DNA from: an uncultured Ruminococcus sp. | Lineage (GTDB): Bacteria; Bacillota; Clostridia; Oscillospirales; Acutalibacteraceae | Reading direction: 5' to 3' | DNA: 7,145 nt | Assembly (NCBI GenBank): GCA_902802975.1 | Contig: CADCOF010000198.1 | Location: 1 to 7,145 of the forward strand | Shown here: positions 1 through 6,961 of the stretch, in pieces | How positions within the stretch are numbered: position 1 is the first letter of the stretch | Layout of the letters: the number at the start of each line of letters is the position of its first letter | Made by a program: the position numbers and the translations under genes | The notes under the pieces: model-generated | What the model was told of the DNA's origin: nothing | Databases searched by the model: none | The model's input: the letters and a program-made list of their open reading frames with translations, nothing else

Positions 1-339
1 AGCAAAGTAGAAAGCAAAACAGAAAGCACAATCGGCACAGTCAGCGTTGTAAGTGCTGCAGTTAGCGGCGTATCGAGCGACAAATCGGCAAGCGGCAGCG
101 ACGCAACAGTAAGCGGTTCATCGAGCAAAAACAGCAGTACAACAAGCAATACAAGCGGTACTAGCAGCACAAACAGCTCAACAAGCAGCACAAGCAGCTC
201 AAAGAGCAGTTCAACAAGCAGCAGCAATAATCCCTCTTCTCCGAAGACAGGTACAGCAACACCTCTTGCAGGCACAGTAGTATTGCTTCTTGCAAGTGCG
301 GCTGCTATGGTAAGCCTTGGCAAGCGTAAAGAAGACTGA
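1..339 (+). CDS. C-terminal part of a Ser/Thr-rich surface protein with a sortase-type sorting signal (5'-partial)
   Basis: The reading frame is open from the first base to TGA at 337-339 and gives 112 residues; the start lies outside the window. Residues 1-80 are low-complexity: 36 of 80 are Ser, mixed with Thr, Gly, Asn and Lys, mostly as AGC codons, typical of an extended wall-spanning linker. Residues 80-84 read SPKTG, matching the xPxTG pattern of sortase substrates. It is followed by a hydrophobic stretch (about 88-107, rich in A, V, L) and a charged tail KRKED. This order (motif, membrane segment, positive tail) is the classic cell-wall sorting signal, so the protein is predicted to be exported and covalently attached to peptidoglycan after cleavage between T83 and G84. 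The functional domain lies upstream and cannot be seen. The Leu of canonical LPxTG is Ser here, as in the xPKTG variants known from ruminococci. A terminator follows 34 bases downstream, so this is the last gene of its transcript. Confidence 0.85.
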   Translation, partial: SKVESKTESTIGTVSVVSAAVSGVSSDKSASGSDATVSGSSSKNSSTTSNTSGTSSTNSSTSSTSSSKSSSTSSSNNPSSPKTGTATPLAGTVVLLLASAAAMVSLGKRKED

Positions 340-373
340 TCTATAACAAATTCCTACCTTATATTATAATAAT

Positions 374-411
374 ACGCCTATGCAGAATTATACTCTGTGT
401 AGGCGTTTTTT
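374..411 (+). terminator. Rho-independent terminator of the surface-protein gene
   Basis: The 5' arm 374-386 pairs with 394-406 (ACGCCTA with TAGGCGT, two G-T wobbles, then CAGA with TCTG) around a 7-base loop, followed by six T at 406-411. It lies 35 bases after the stop codon at 337-339 and is oriented to end plus-strand transcription. Confidence 0.9.
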
Positions 412-463
412 ACATTGCGAAACATAGCCGAAAAATAGGGGAGAGGTTCCCGTAATAAATCGT

Positions 464-498
464 AAAAACCCGCGCCCGACATAATGTCAGACGCGGGT
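464..498 (-). terminator. Rho-independent terminator of the GGDEF gene
   Basis: Read on the minus strand, a 7-bp GC-rich stem (arms 492-498 and 468-474, ACCCGCG/CGCGGGT) carries an inner GACAT/ATGTC stem at 479-489 and is followed by a U-tract (A464-A468 on the plus strand). It lies about 40 bases beyond the stop codon at 539-541. Together with the plus-strand terminator at 374-411 it insulates two converging transcripts. Confidence 0.88.
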
Positions 499-538
499 AT
501 ATTAAATATGTGCGAAAACCTGCCCGCCCGAATGGGAA

Positions 539-3500
539 CTAATCTTCCGGTACAGTGGGGTCGTAAAGCTTGTATGTCGATTTTCCGTGCTTTTTTACAT
601 AATATAACATGCGGTCGGCTCGGTCGAGAGCAAGCTTAAATTCGAGCTTCGAACCGCCCTTGAATTCAGTAATGCCGATGGAGCAGGATATTTTTTTCTC
701 ACTCGGAATAACAATATCTTTGTTGAGTTTTACCTTGATCTCATCAACAAAACCACTGCCCAGTTCTTCATAAATACGCTGCGCAAATTCAACGCCTTCG
801 TCCTGAGTGTTGTTGTACAGCAAAACAATAAATTCATCGCCGCCGTAACGTACTGCCATGCCGTGAGAGTCTGCTATCTTTTTGATGATTTTCGCAAAAT
901 TAACAAGAACCATGTCTCCCACATCGTGACCGAACGTGTCATTGTAATACTTAAAGTTGTCCAGGTCACAGTAAAGCAGAACATTGCTTTCCGCGTTCTC
1001 CTGGGAGCAGATTATCTCCTCCTGCTGACTGAATCCGATGCGGTTCGAAATTCCTGTAAGCTGGTCGGTAACAGCGGACTGCTCCAGCTTTTCACTCATT
1101 TGCTCAATCATGCTGCGATTGTCAATCCAGCGCAGCATATTGCAGAATTGAACAAACGCCGTCTTTATTATCTGCAAATCATCATTGTTAAGCCAACTAT
1201 GACTGCTTACGATCTTTCGATCTACTCTTATAACTCCAATAAGCACATTTTCAATGTTTTCTTCCTCTATTATCGGTATTCCAACGATTGTAGCTATCGG
1301 TGTTTTTGAAAAATATTTCATCACAGGCTTAAACTGCAGAAATTTTTCATCTGTACAATTTGATAAAAATGGCTGACTGTACTTACGGAAAAACTCGATA
1401 ATATCATCAAAATCAGCATTTGAAAGTACACATACGTCATTCTCAATCATAAACTCTCTTTTGTCGTTCTTACGGCGCAAAATTATGATATCATCAAGAT
1501 TGTAGCTGTTTTTGATCAGAGTGCTTGTGTTTAAAAACAGTTCGTCAACTGTCATGTTTTCACGGCTGATAACATCAAGCAGCACATTGAGAAATTGTAT
1601 CTCTTTGTCACGTTTTGCAAGCTTCAGTTTCTTTCCAACAGAGCGCGCCGCGTGCAGTACTTTGTCAAGCGGGAATGTGTCCGCCTTTTCCATCAATGGC
1701 TGCGCAAGCCGCGTATGATGATCTCTATAGTAAATCAGTCTTTCTTTTTTCTTCGGAAGATTTTCTTTCTCACAAAATTGTATTCCTTCGTTTATCGCAG
1801 CTTCGGCTTCCTTGAACATACCTTGTTTATAATACATTGAGGAAAGTTCCATACTGTATACAGGCATTATGAAGAAAAGTGAACCGTAAACTTTGTTCAT
1901 GCTTTCTTTTACACAGTTAAACTCTGAAAGACACAATTCATAATTATTTTCAAAATTATACATTATGCCTTTAACAAGATGATATAGTACAATATCCTCG
2001 TCCCAGTTGCCGTCGTTACGCTTTTGAAGATATAGAACCATGTGATCCGCAATTGCTTCTATCTTTCGCAGATAACAATAACTGCTGTAATAATCTTCCA
2101 GATAATAGCAGCTGATTACCATGAACGTGTACAATTTGATGTTACTGCATGCGCGTATCGACCGGTATTCCATCATTTTAAGCATGTTAGATATCAATGA
2201 AATAGTTTTGACAACACCGGCATAATTTTCCGCTACCAAATGTATGAGCGCAAGGTTGTACAGTGAATTCATAATATCCATTGGCTGCATATCTGCTGCC
2301 TGCTCGATATTCGCCAGGTTTATTACACTTTTGCATAAATAAAAGTGTGCCTTTTCGTAATCTTCAAGTATCACGCCGTTGTAGCCAAGCCCCGCAAGCA
2401 TGTGTGCTTCGCTGACCGGCTTTGGTCTGCCCAATACAATGAGTCTTTGCTTGTACACATCTCTGACAAAGCTGTGATATCCCGCCTCAGAGTATTGTAT
2501 CGTGTTTTTCATGTACGCATTCAGCAGAAAATTGTTGTTGCCTAGTTTTTTTCCTATCTCAATAGCGAGATCAAAATAGTGGGCTTCTTTTTCACCCAAC
2601 GCAATGTCATGCAGACTCTGCGGGTCGTTGTCAAATCCGAATACATATATATAGGAAAGGAAATTCCAGAAACCGTGTTTTTTCGCCTTTTTTACAATCT
2701 CATCTGTGCAGAAAAAGTTGAACTGATACTCAAATAGATCATGCCCCATGGTGCTTTCCATTATATATGTGAGAATTTCCGCGCGAAATTCGAGAAACTC
2801 ACTTCCGATTTCCTTAGCCGTATCCACACATTTTTCACAGTACTTTTTCACGTAGTCGGCTTGTTCGGCAAACATTCTCGCCCTTGCATATGTGTAATAA
2901 TAATCATAACGCAGCTGCAAGTTTTCTTCTTTGCCGCACTGCAAATCAGTCAGCTTATCACACATCACCAACGCCATATCGGCTTTTCCGATTGTCATAT
3001 CTATATCGGCGGCGAGCATGAGAAAACGCACATAATTGCTCTTTACAAGGCGGAGAGTCTTTTGTTCAATGCGGCTCATTATATTCTGAATATAATAATA
3101 TGCGTCTTCAAGTGAAAAAGTATAGAACATATTTTGCAGTTTTGTATAATATTCATTTGTATACTTTTTTTCAAACCAGAATTCGTCCTGCATTTCTATT
3201 GTTTTTTCACTGTCAAGACTGCCCCACTCAAGCTGAAGATCGTTATCATCAGCTGTTTTCAGAAGATCAGACCAAACCGATTTTTTGTACTCGTTTATAA
3301 TAAACTCATCGTTATACATAAATATCATCTGAACGCCCGGCGACTTGTCGATTATAGACTTCAGCAAAGACATAGTGCTGTATGGCGCAAGATGAAGTTT
3401 TGATATAATTAATATCAGCGGGTATTCCTTTGAAACGCAGTCAATAATGCTAACTAGGTTTTTAAGCATTCTTTCGGTTTCGTATTCAATTTCGAAATAT

Positions 3501-3853
3501 AGAACATCTTCAGTTCTTGAACACATATCAAAACGAATGAGTTTAGCAAGAAGTTCGATATGAACCGGATATACTTTACACTTATAAAGGAAATCTTCAA
3601 CCGACATTTTATTTTTGTAATAGATGTTGTATATATCTTTAATCCACGAAAAAAACGGATCAAATGAACTGTGCATCTCATGTGAAGCGTACTCGTGATA
3701 CAAGCATATTCCATTTTCCGGCAGATCAACTTGTGCAAGAATATCGTCCTTATTAATATCTATAGTGTTGTAATGTTTAATAAAAAGAGCACTTTTGCTT
3801 TTCTTTGAAATATACGAAGCAACAGCGTTTTGAACAAAAGTTTTAAAATCCAT
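539..3853 (-). CDS. Large multidomain GGDEF protein (predicted diguanylate cyclase) with degenerate STAND-like N-terminus, TPR-like repeats and GAF-like domain
   Basis: Predicted to make cyclic di-GMP from two GTP. The C-terminal GGDEF domain (about 927-1100) has DQLT (930-933), D963 in DLDNFK, N971, D980 in FGHDVGD and RYGGDEF (1002-1008); these match the metal- and GTP-binding positions of PleD-type cyclases, so activity is expected. The inhibitory RxxD site is absent (D995..G998). Residues about 760-908 look like a GAF sensor, joined by a short charged helix (about 905-926) that may relay signals. Residues about 250-740 are helical and TPR-like (for example 'YYKQGMFKEAEAAINEG'), probably for protein contacts. 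Residues 1-215 recall a STAND/AAA ATPase: PLILIISKLHLA (145-156) aligns with a Walker B of the type LLLVIDDLHWA, but the acidic residues are replaced and no GxxxxGK[ST] loop is present. There is no signal peptide or clear membrane segment, so it is likely cytosolic. The ATG at 3853 has an AGGAGG six bases upstream. It is transcribed divergently from the PPDK_N-domain gene. Domain edges are estimated by eye; the GGDEF call is firm, the STAND call is tentative. Confidence 0.93.
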   Translation of the reverse strand: MDFKTFVQNAVASYISKKSKSALFIKHYNTIDINKDDILAQVDLPENGICLYHEYASHEMHSSFDPFFSWIKDIYNIYYKNKMSVEDFLYKCKVYPVHIELLAKLIRFDMCSRTEDVLYFEIEYETERMLKNLVSIIDCVSKEYPLILIISKLHLAPYSTMSLLKSIIDKSPGVQMIFMYNDEFIINEYKKSVWSDLLKTADDNDLQLEWGSLDSEKTIEMQDEFWFEKKYTNEYYTKLQNMFYTFSLEDAYYYIQNIMSRIEQKTLRLVKSNYVRFLMLAADIDMTIGKADMALVMCDKLTDLQCGKEENLQLRYDYYYTYARARMFAEQADYVKKYCEKCVDTAKEIGSEFLEFRAEILTYIMESTMGHDLFEYQFNFFCTDEIVKKAKKHGFWNFLSYIYVFGFDNDPQSLHDIALGEKEAHYFDLAIEIGKKLGNNNFLLNAYMKNTIQYSEAGYHSFVRDVYKQRLIVLGRPKPVSEAHMLAGLGYNGVILEDYEKAHFYLCKSVINLANIEQAADMQPMDIMNSLYNLALIHLVAENYAGVVKTISLISNMLKMMEYRSIRACSNIKLYTFMVISCYYLEDYYSSYCYLRKIEAIADHMVLYLQKRNDGNWDEDIVLYHLVKGIMYNFENNYELCLSEFNCVKESMNKVYGSLFFIMPVYSMELSSMYYKQGMFKEAEAAINEGIQFCEKENLPKKKERLIYYRDHHTRLAQPLMEKADTFPLDKVLHAARSVGKKLKLAKRDKEIQFLNVLLDVISRENMTVDELFLNTSTLIKNSYNLDDIIILRRKNDKREFMIENDVCVLSNADFDDIIEFFRKYSQPFLSNCTDEKFLQFKPVMKYFSKTPIATIVGIPIIEEENIENVLIGVIRVDRKIVSSHSWLNNDDLQIIKTAFVQFCNMLRWIDNRSMIEQMSEKLEQSAVTDQLTGISNRIGFSQQEEIICSQENAESNVLLYCDLDNFKYYNDTFGHDVGDMVLVNFAKIIKKIADSHGMAVRYGGDEFIVLLYNNTQDEGVEFAQRIYEELGSGFVDEIKVKLNKDIVIPSEKKISCSIGITEFKGGSKLEFKLALDRADRMLYYVKKHGKSTYKLYDPTVPED

Positions 3854-3859
3854 ACAATA

Positions 3860-3865
3860 CCTCCT
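3860..3865 (-). promoter_or_regulatory. Ribosome binding site of the GGDEF gene
   Basis: AGGAGG on the minus strand, six bases before the ATG at 3853-3851. It is a full Shine-Dalgarno match and fixes the start; no better in-frame start with such a site was seen further inside. Confidence 0.9.
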
Positions 3866-3931
3866 GTATCACTGCCAAGACACAAGAAAGAAAGGTGAAA
3901 ATTCTCTATTATACCTTGATATGTAATGTTC

Positions 3932-3945
3932 GGCATACATATGCC
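3932..3945. promoter_or_regulatory. Perfect palindrome in the leader of the GGDEF gene, possible operator or small hairpin
   Basis: GGCATA-CA-TATGCC is a perfect 6+2+6 inverted repeat. It lies between the main predicted promoter (3966-3994) and the gene, so it would be transcribed in the leader. It is also just upstream of a second TATAAT at 3913-3908 (minus strand) that lacks a good -35. It could bind a dimeric regulator or form a small RNA hairpin. The pattern is seen directly; the function is inferred. Confidence 0.4.
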
Positions 3946-3965
3946 AACTAAAAATACCCACATTA

Positions 3966-3994
3966 ATTATAACACAATTTCAATTAAATTTCAA
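3966..3994 (-). promoter_or_regulatory. Sigma-A-type promoter of the GGDEF gene
   Basis: On the minus strand TTGAAA (3994-3989) and TATAAT (3971-3966) are separated by exactly 17 bases. The -10 is perfect and the -35 matches five of six consensus bases. Transcription would begin near 3959, giving a leader of about 105 nt before the ATG at 3853. No known riboswitch class was recognised in that leader. Confidence 0.75.
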
Positions 3995-4086
3995 TAATAT
4001 CACGCATATTTTTGTTAATTGTCTACATCTGTTGTAACATTTGAATCGGTAAGCTGAACTTTCTGATTCCGTTAATCTCAACTGCT

Positions 4087-4132
4087 CAGGCAGGTTCCGT
4101 CGTGCTTTATTGTTGCCGATAGATAACTCCGC
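4087..4132 (+). repeat. Interspersed intergenic repeat, upstream copy
   Basis: This 46-base segment matches 6976-7021 at 44 of 46 positions, in the same orientation (differences at 4093/6982 and 4128/7017). The core contains TTGTTGCCGATAGATAAC. The two copies bracket the whole promoter-plus-gene unit of the PPDK_N-domain protein. It has no reading frame of note and no transposase nearby. It is probably a member of a genome-wide intergenic repeat family; its function is unknown. Confidence 0.85.
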
Positions 4133-4160
4133 TATGAATACAAAAGCTTTTTAACCCGCG

Positions 4161-4203
4161 CCCTACCGTTCATAGACCATCATCAATGTGCCGAACGTTA
4201 GGG
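4161..4203. repeat. Imperfect inverted repeat (11-base arms)
   Basis: CCCTACCGTTC (4161-4171) pairs with GAACGTTAGGG (4193-4203) with one C-T mismatch around a 21-base spacer. No T-tract follows on either side, so it is not a standard terminator. It may be an operator, an RNA fold, or part of the adjoining repeat element. Confidence 0.5.
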
Positions 4204-4268
4204 GAAATAGCAGCTGAGTTCACAATTTGTTTACTTATTCAAAAATCGTGTTATGCGCGTTTAAGTAG

Positions 4269-4298
4269 TTGACAAATATATGCCGCTTGTGTTAGAAT
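4269..4298 (+). promoter_or_regulatory. Strong sigma-A-type promoter of the PPDK_N-domain gene
   Basis: A perfect TTGACA (4269-4274) and TAGAAT (4293-4298) are separated by 18 bases, with an extended -10 TG at 4290-4291. The start of transcription is expected at about 4304-4306, which is exactly where the 5' arm of the following terminator-like hairpin begins. Confidence 0.82.
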
Positions 4299-4303
4299 AT
4301 AAG

Positions 4304-4347
4304 AAAGGCAACGATGCTGATTGAGGTCGGTATCGCTGCCTTTTTTT
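4304..4347 (+). terminator. Terminator-like hairpin in the leader of the PPDK_N-domain gene (possible attenuator)
   Basis: AAGGCAACGAT (4305-4315) pairs with ATCGCTGCCTT (4332-4342) with a single A-C mismatch around a 16-base loop, followed by seven T (4341-4347). It has the form of a rho-independent terminator but lies between the promoter and the start codon at 4382. No plus-strand gene lies upstream that would need it. Either leader transcription is attenuated, with read-through controlled by an unknown factor, or the promoter makes a small RNA of about 40 nt. No competing antiterminator fold was evident by eye. Confidence 0.75.
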
Positions 4348-4367
4348 GTTTTCTTAAAATTTTGTTC

Positions 4368-4373
4368 AGGAGG
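4368..4373 (+). promoter_or_regulatory. Ribosome binding site of the PPDK_N-domain gene
   Basis: AGGAGG eight bases before the ATG at 4382; it lies just after the leader terminator-like hairpin and its T-tract, and fixes the start. Confidence 0.92.
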
Positions 4374-4381
4374 AATTTAAC

Positions 4382-6952
4382 ATGGCAGCATTTGACAGAG
4401 TCAAATCGGGTATACCCGAAATGGATAAGGCACTCGATAACATCAGGTTAGGCGACAACGTTGTGTGGCGCGTTTCAAATCTATATGAATTCAAATTATT
4501 TATGGAACCATATGTGGATCAGGCGATAAAAGACAAACGTAATATAATATACTTCCGTTTTGCAAGCCATGAGCCGCTTGTTGAAGATCGTCCGGAGGTC
4601 AAAACGATTCAAGTTCCGCTTTCGTATCTTTTTGAAACATTCACAATGGATATACATCGATTTATCGAAAAAGAGGGGCGCGACGCGTTCTATGTTTTCG
4701 ATTGCCTTTCTGAACTGCAAACTGCATGGGCTACCGATATGATGATGGGTAATTTTTTCCGCGTGACATGTCCGTTCTTGTTTATACTCGATACAGTAGC
4801 GTTTTTCCCGATAATCAGGGGTAAGCATTCCGTTCATGCGATAAATAAAATTCTTGATACAACACAGCTTTTCTTTGACGTTTACTCCGACAACAAGACG
4901 GTGTATGTTCGCCCGGAAAAAGTGTGGAACAGAAATTCGGACACAATGTTTTTGCCTCACACATACGAGAAAGAGACAGGAAAATTCCGCCCGATATTAG
5001 ACGGAGTTAAGTCGAGCAGATTTTATCAGGCACACGGGCTTTCTCAGCGTTCGGCAAAGGAGCAGTATTTCGATTCGTGGGACAGATTTTTCAACCGCGC
5101 AAAGCTCATGCACGACAGCGGGGCTGATATATCCGATGACTGCGCGCAGATGTGCAATATCATGATGACAAGAGACTCCAAACTGCGCGAAATGGTGAAA
5201 AAACATTTTAAGCCGAAGGATTATTTTGACGTGCGCGACCATATGATTGGCACGGGAATGATCGGAGGAAAATCCTGCGGAATGCTGCTTGCACGAGCTA
5301 TTATCCGCAACAAAGAGGCCGACATAAGCGACGTTCTTGAACCGCATGATTCTTTCTACATCGGTTCCGATGTATATTACACATACATTGTAGACAACAA
5401 TTTCTGGGATGTTCGTGTTCGTCAGCACACTGACGAGGGCTATTTTGCACTTGCGGACACATTTGCGGATAATCTGAAAAACGGAACATTCTCATCTGAA
5501 ATGCGTGAGAGTTTCATGCAGATAATTGAATATTACGGACAAGACCCATATATAGTTCGTTCCAGCAGTATTCTTGAAGACGGTTTCGGCAATGCTTTTG
5601 CCGGAAAATACGAATCTGTATTTTGTTCCAACAGAGGTACGCCCGAGGCGCGCCTTCTGGAATTTGAGCAGGCCGTAAAAACTGTATACGCAAGCACAAT
5701 GAGCCTTTCGGCACTTGATTACAGAAAGCGCAGAGGGCTTGACAAGCGAGACGAGCAAATGGCTTTGCTTGTACAGCGTGTGTCGGGTTCATACTATGGT
5801 TCGTACTATATGCCGTGCGCCGCGGGAGTGGGCTATTCCTACAGCCCGTACAGAATAATGAAAACGTCCGACCCAGCTGCCGGTATGCTTCGTCTTGTAA
5901 TGGGACTCGGAACTTCTGCTGTGGACAGAACAGAGGGTTCGTACCCGCGCATAGTAAATCTTGATATGCCTGAAAAAAGTTCTTACTCATCATCTGCAGA
6001 CAAGCACAGATTTTCTCAAGGGAAAGCAGAGGTCATCAATACGGGCGCACTTTGCCTTGAAAGACTTCCGTTTGAGAAGATCGCGCCTGTGATTCCGCGA
6101 TATTTGGAAAACTTACTTCTTGAACATGATTTTGATACCGAGCGTGAACTTCGTGAAATGGGATATAACCGCGATGTTAAATATATTTCGTGCCGAGGTT
6201 TAGTTACAAACAAAAAATTAATGGAGCAAATGCAGCGCATGCTCCACACAATCCAGTCTGAATATGAATATCCCGTTGACACCGAATTTACCATCAATAT
6301 TTCAGACAGTGGCGAGTATTCTATAGATCTTCTGCAGTGCCGTCCGCTTCAGGTGCAAAAAAACACGCATGGCAGCCATGTGCCGACGTCTGTTCCTACC
6401 GAACATATATTGCTTGAGTGCAAAGACGCGTCTATGGGAATGTCAAAGCTTTCGGGGCTTGATCTTATCGTCACAGTAGACCCTGTAAAATATTACAATA
6501 TGCCGTACAATCAGAAACGAACGGTTGCGAGTCTTATCGGCAAGATCAACTGGTATTACCGCGACAAAAATAAGCGCATGATGCTAATGGTTCCCGGTCG
6601 AATAGGCACATCGTCGCCGGAGCTTGGCGTACCAACGTCTTTTGCGGACATCAGCACTTTTTCTGTTATATGTGAGGTTGAGGAATCTAAAGCGGGTTAC
6701 AACCCCGAGCTTTCATTTGGCAGTCACATTTTCCAAGACCTTGTGGAGGCCGAGATACTGTATACGGCTGTTTTCCACAACGAAAAGACTCTCTGCTATG
6801 CACCAGAAAAGCTTACTTCTATGCAGAATATTGCTGATCGTTTTGAAGGCGGTGCTGCGCTTTCAGATATCGTTCAGGTCTATGAGGTCGATCCCGCAAA
6901 CTGCAGAGTTTATCACGACATCACAAACGAACACCTCATGATAACCATCTGA
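4382..6952 (+). CDS. PEP/pyruvate-binding (PPDK_N, ATP-grasp) domain protein with degenerate KaiC-like N-terminus
   Basis: This 856-aa protein is related to the nucleotide-binding half of pyruvate phosphate dikinase and PEP synthase, which uses ATP to phosphorylate a catalytic histidine. Residues 1-205 resemble a KaiC/RecA-type domain: SGIPEMD (9-15) matches the family's entry motif and FYVFDCLS (103-110) its Walker B strand, but GDNVVWRVS (24-32) stands where the Walker A P-loop should be, so ATP hydrolysis there is unlikely. The PPDK_N domain spans about 290-656: GGKSCG (295-300), R393-S-S-S in IVRSSSILEDGFGNAFAGKY, and the closing QCRPLQ (652-657). The C-terminal part holds GRIGTSSPELGVP (739-751) and GSHIFQDL (780-787), a block that I recall in other PPDK_N-only proteins. 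The swivelling phosphohistidine domain (a TxGGxxSHxA-type motif) and the PEP-binding barrel are absent, so it cannot be a complete PEP synthase or PPDK. It is probably cytosolic, and no signal peptide is visible. It may phosphorylate a partner or an unknown small molecule. Databases often label such proteins 'pyruvate, phosphate dikinase', which overstates what is known. Confidence 0.9.
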   Translation: MAAFDRVKSGIPEMDKALDNIRLGDNVVWRVSNLYEFKLFMEPYVDQAIKDKRNIIYFRFASHEPLVEDRPEVKTIQVPLSYLFETFTMDIHRFIEKEGRDAFYVFDCLSELQTAWATDMMMGNFFRVTCPFLFILDTVAFFPIIRGKHSVHAINKILDTTQLFFDVYSDNKTVYVRPEKVWNRNSDTMFLPHTYEKETGKFRPILDGVKSSRFYQAHGLSQRSAKEQYFDSWDRFFNRAKLMHDSGADISDDCAQMCNIMMTRDSKLREMVKKHFKPKDYFDVRDHMIGTGMIGGKSCGMLLARAIIRNKEADISDVLEPHDSFYIGSDVYYTYIVDNNFWDVRVRQHTDEGYFALADTFADNLKNGTFSSEMRESFMQIIEYYGQDPYIVRSSSILEDGFGNAFAGKYESVFCSNRGTPEARLLEFEQAVKTVYASTMSLSALDYRKRRGLDKRDEQMALLVQRVSGSYYGSYYMPCAAGVGYSYSPYRIMKTSDPAAGMLRLVMGLGTSAVDRTEGSYPRIVNLDMPEKSSYSSSADKHRFSQGKAEVINTGALCLERLPFEKIAPVIPRYLENLLLEHDFDTERELREMGYNRDVKYISCRGLVTNKKLMEQMQRMLHTIQSEYEYPVDTEFTINISDSGEYSIDLLQCRPLQVQKNTHGSHVPTSVPTEHILLECKDASMGMSKLSGLDLIVTVDPVKYYNMPYNQKRTVASLIGKINWYYRDKNKRMMLMVPGRIGTSSPELGVPTSFADISTFSVICEVEESKAGYNPELSFGSHIFQDLVEAEILYTAVFHNEKTLCYAPEKLTSMQNIADRFEGGAALSDIVQVYEVDPANCRVYHDITNEHLMITI

Positions 6953-6961
6953 AATGGCCGT

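Larger units (their letters stand above)
3854..4381. other. 528-bp divergent intergenic region
   Basis: No convincing protein-coding ORF was found between the two divergent starts. From left to right it holds the GGDEF gene's ribosome binding site, leader palindrome and promoter; an AT-rich stretch (about 3960-4040); a weak inverted repeat (GAATCGG at 4043-4049 with CTGATTC at 4063-4069); one copy of an interspersed repeat (4087-4132); a larger imperfect inverted repeat (4161-4203); and then the promoter, leader hairpin and ribosome binding site of the plus-strand gene. The parts with a likely role are listed separately. Confidence 0.8.

Noticed and set aside
863..1309. Plus-strand ORF of 148 codons antisense to the GGDEF gene
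   Set aside because: It lies entirely inside the conserved GGDEF/GAF coding region, has no ribosome binding site of note and no recognisable domain; it is a shadow frame.
3854..3959. c-di-GMP riboswitch in the leader of the GGDEF gene
   Set aside because: The conserved GEMM core and tetraloop-receptor features are not visible; only a small palindrome is present.
5514..5993. Minus-strand ORF of 159 codons inside the PPDK_N gene
   Set aside because: It overlaps the conserved ATP-grasp motifs on the other strand, and its Cys/Arg-rich composition is typical of antisense shadow frames.
4382..6952. Full PEP synthase (ppsA) or pyruvate phosphate dikinase (ppdK)
   Set aside because: The phosphohistidine motif and the PEP-binding barrel are missing, and the N-terminus is unrelated to those enzymes.
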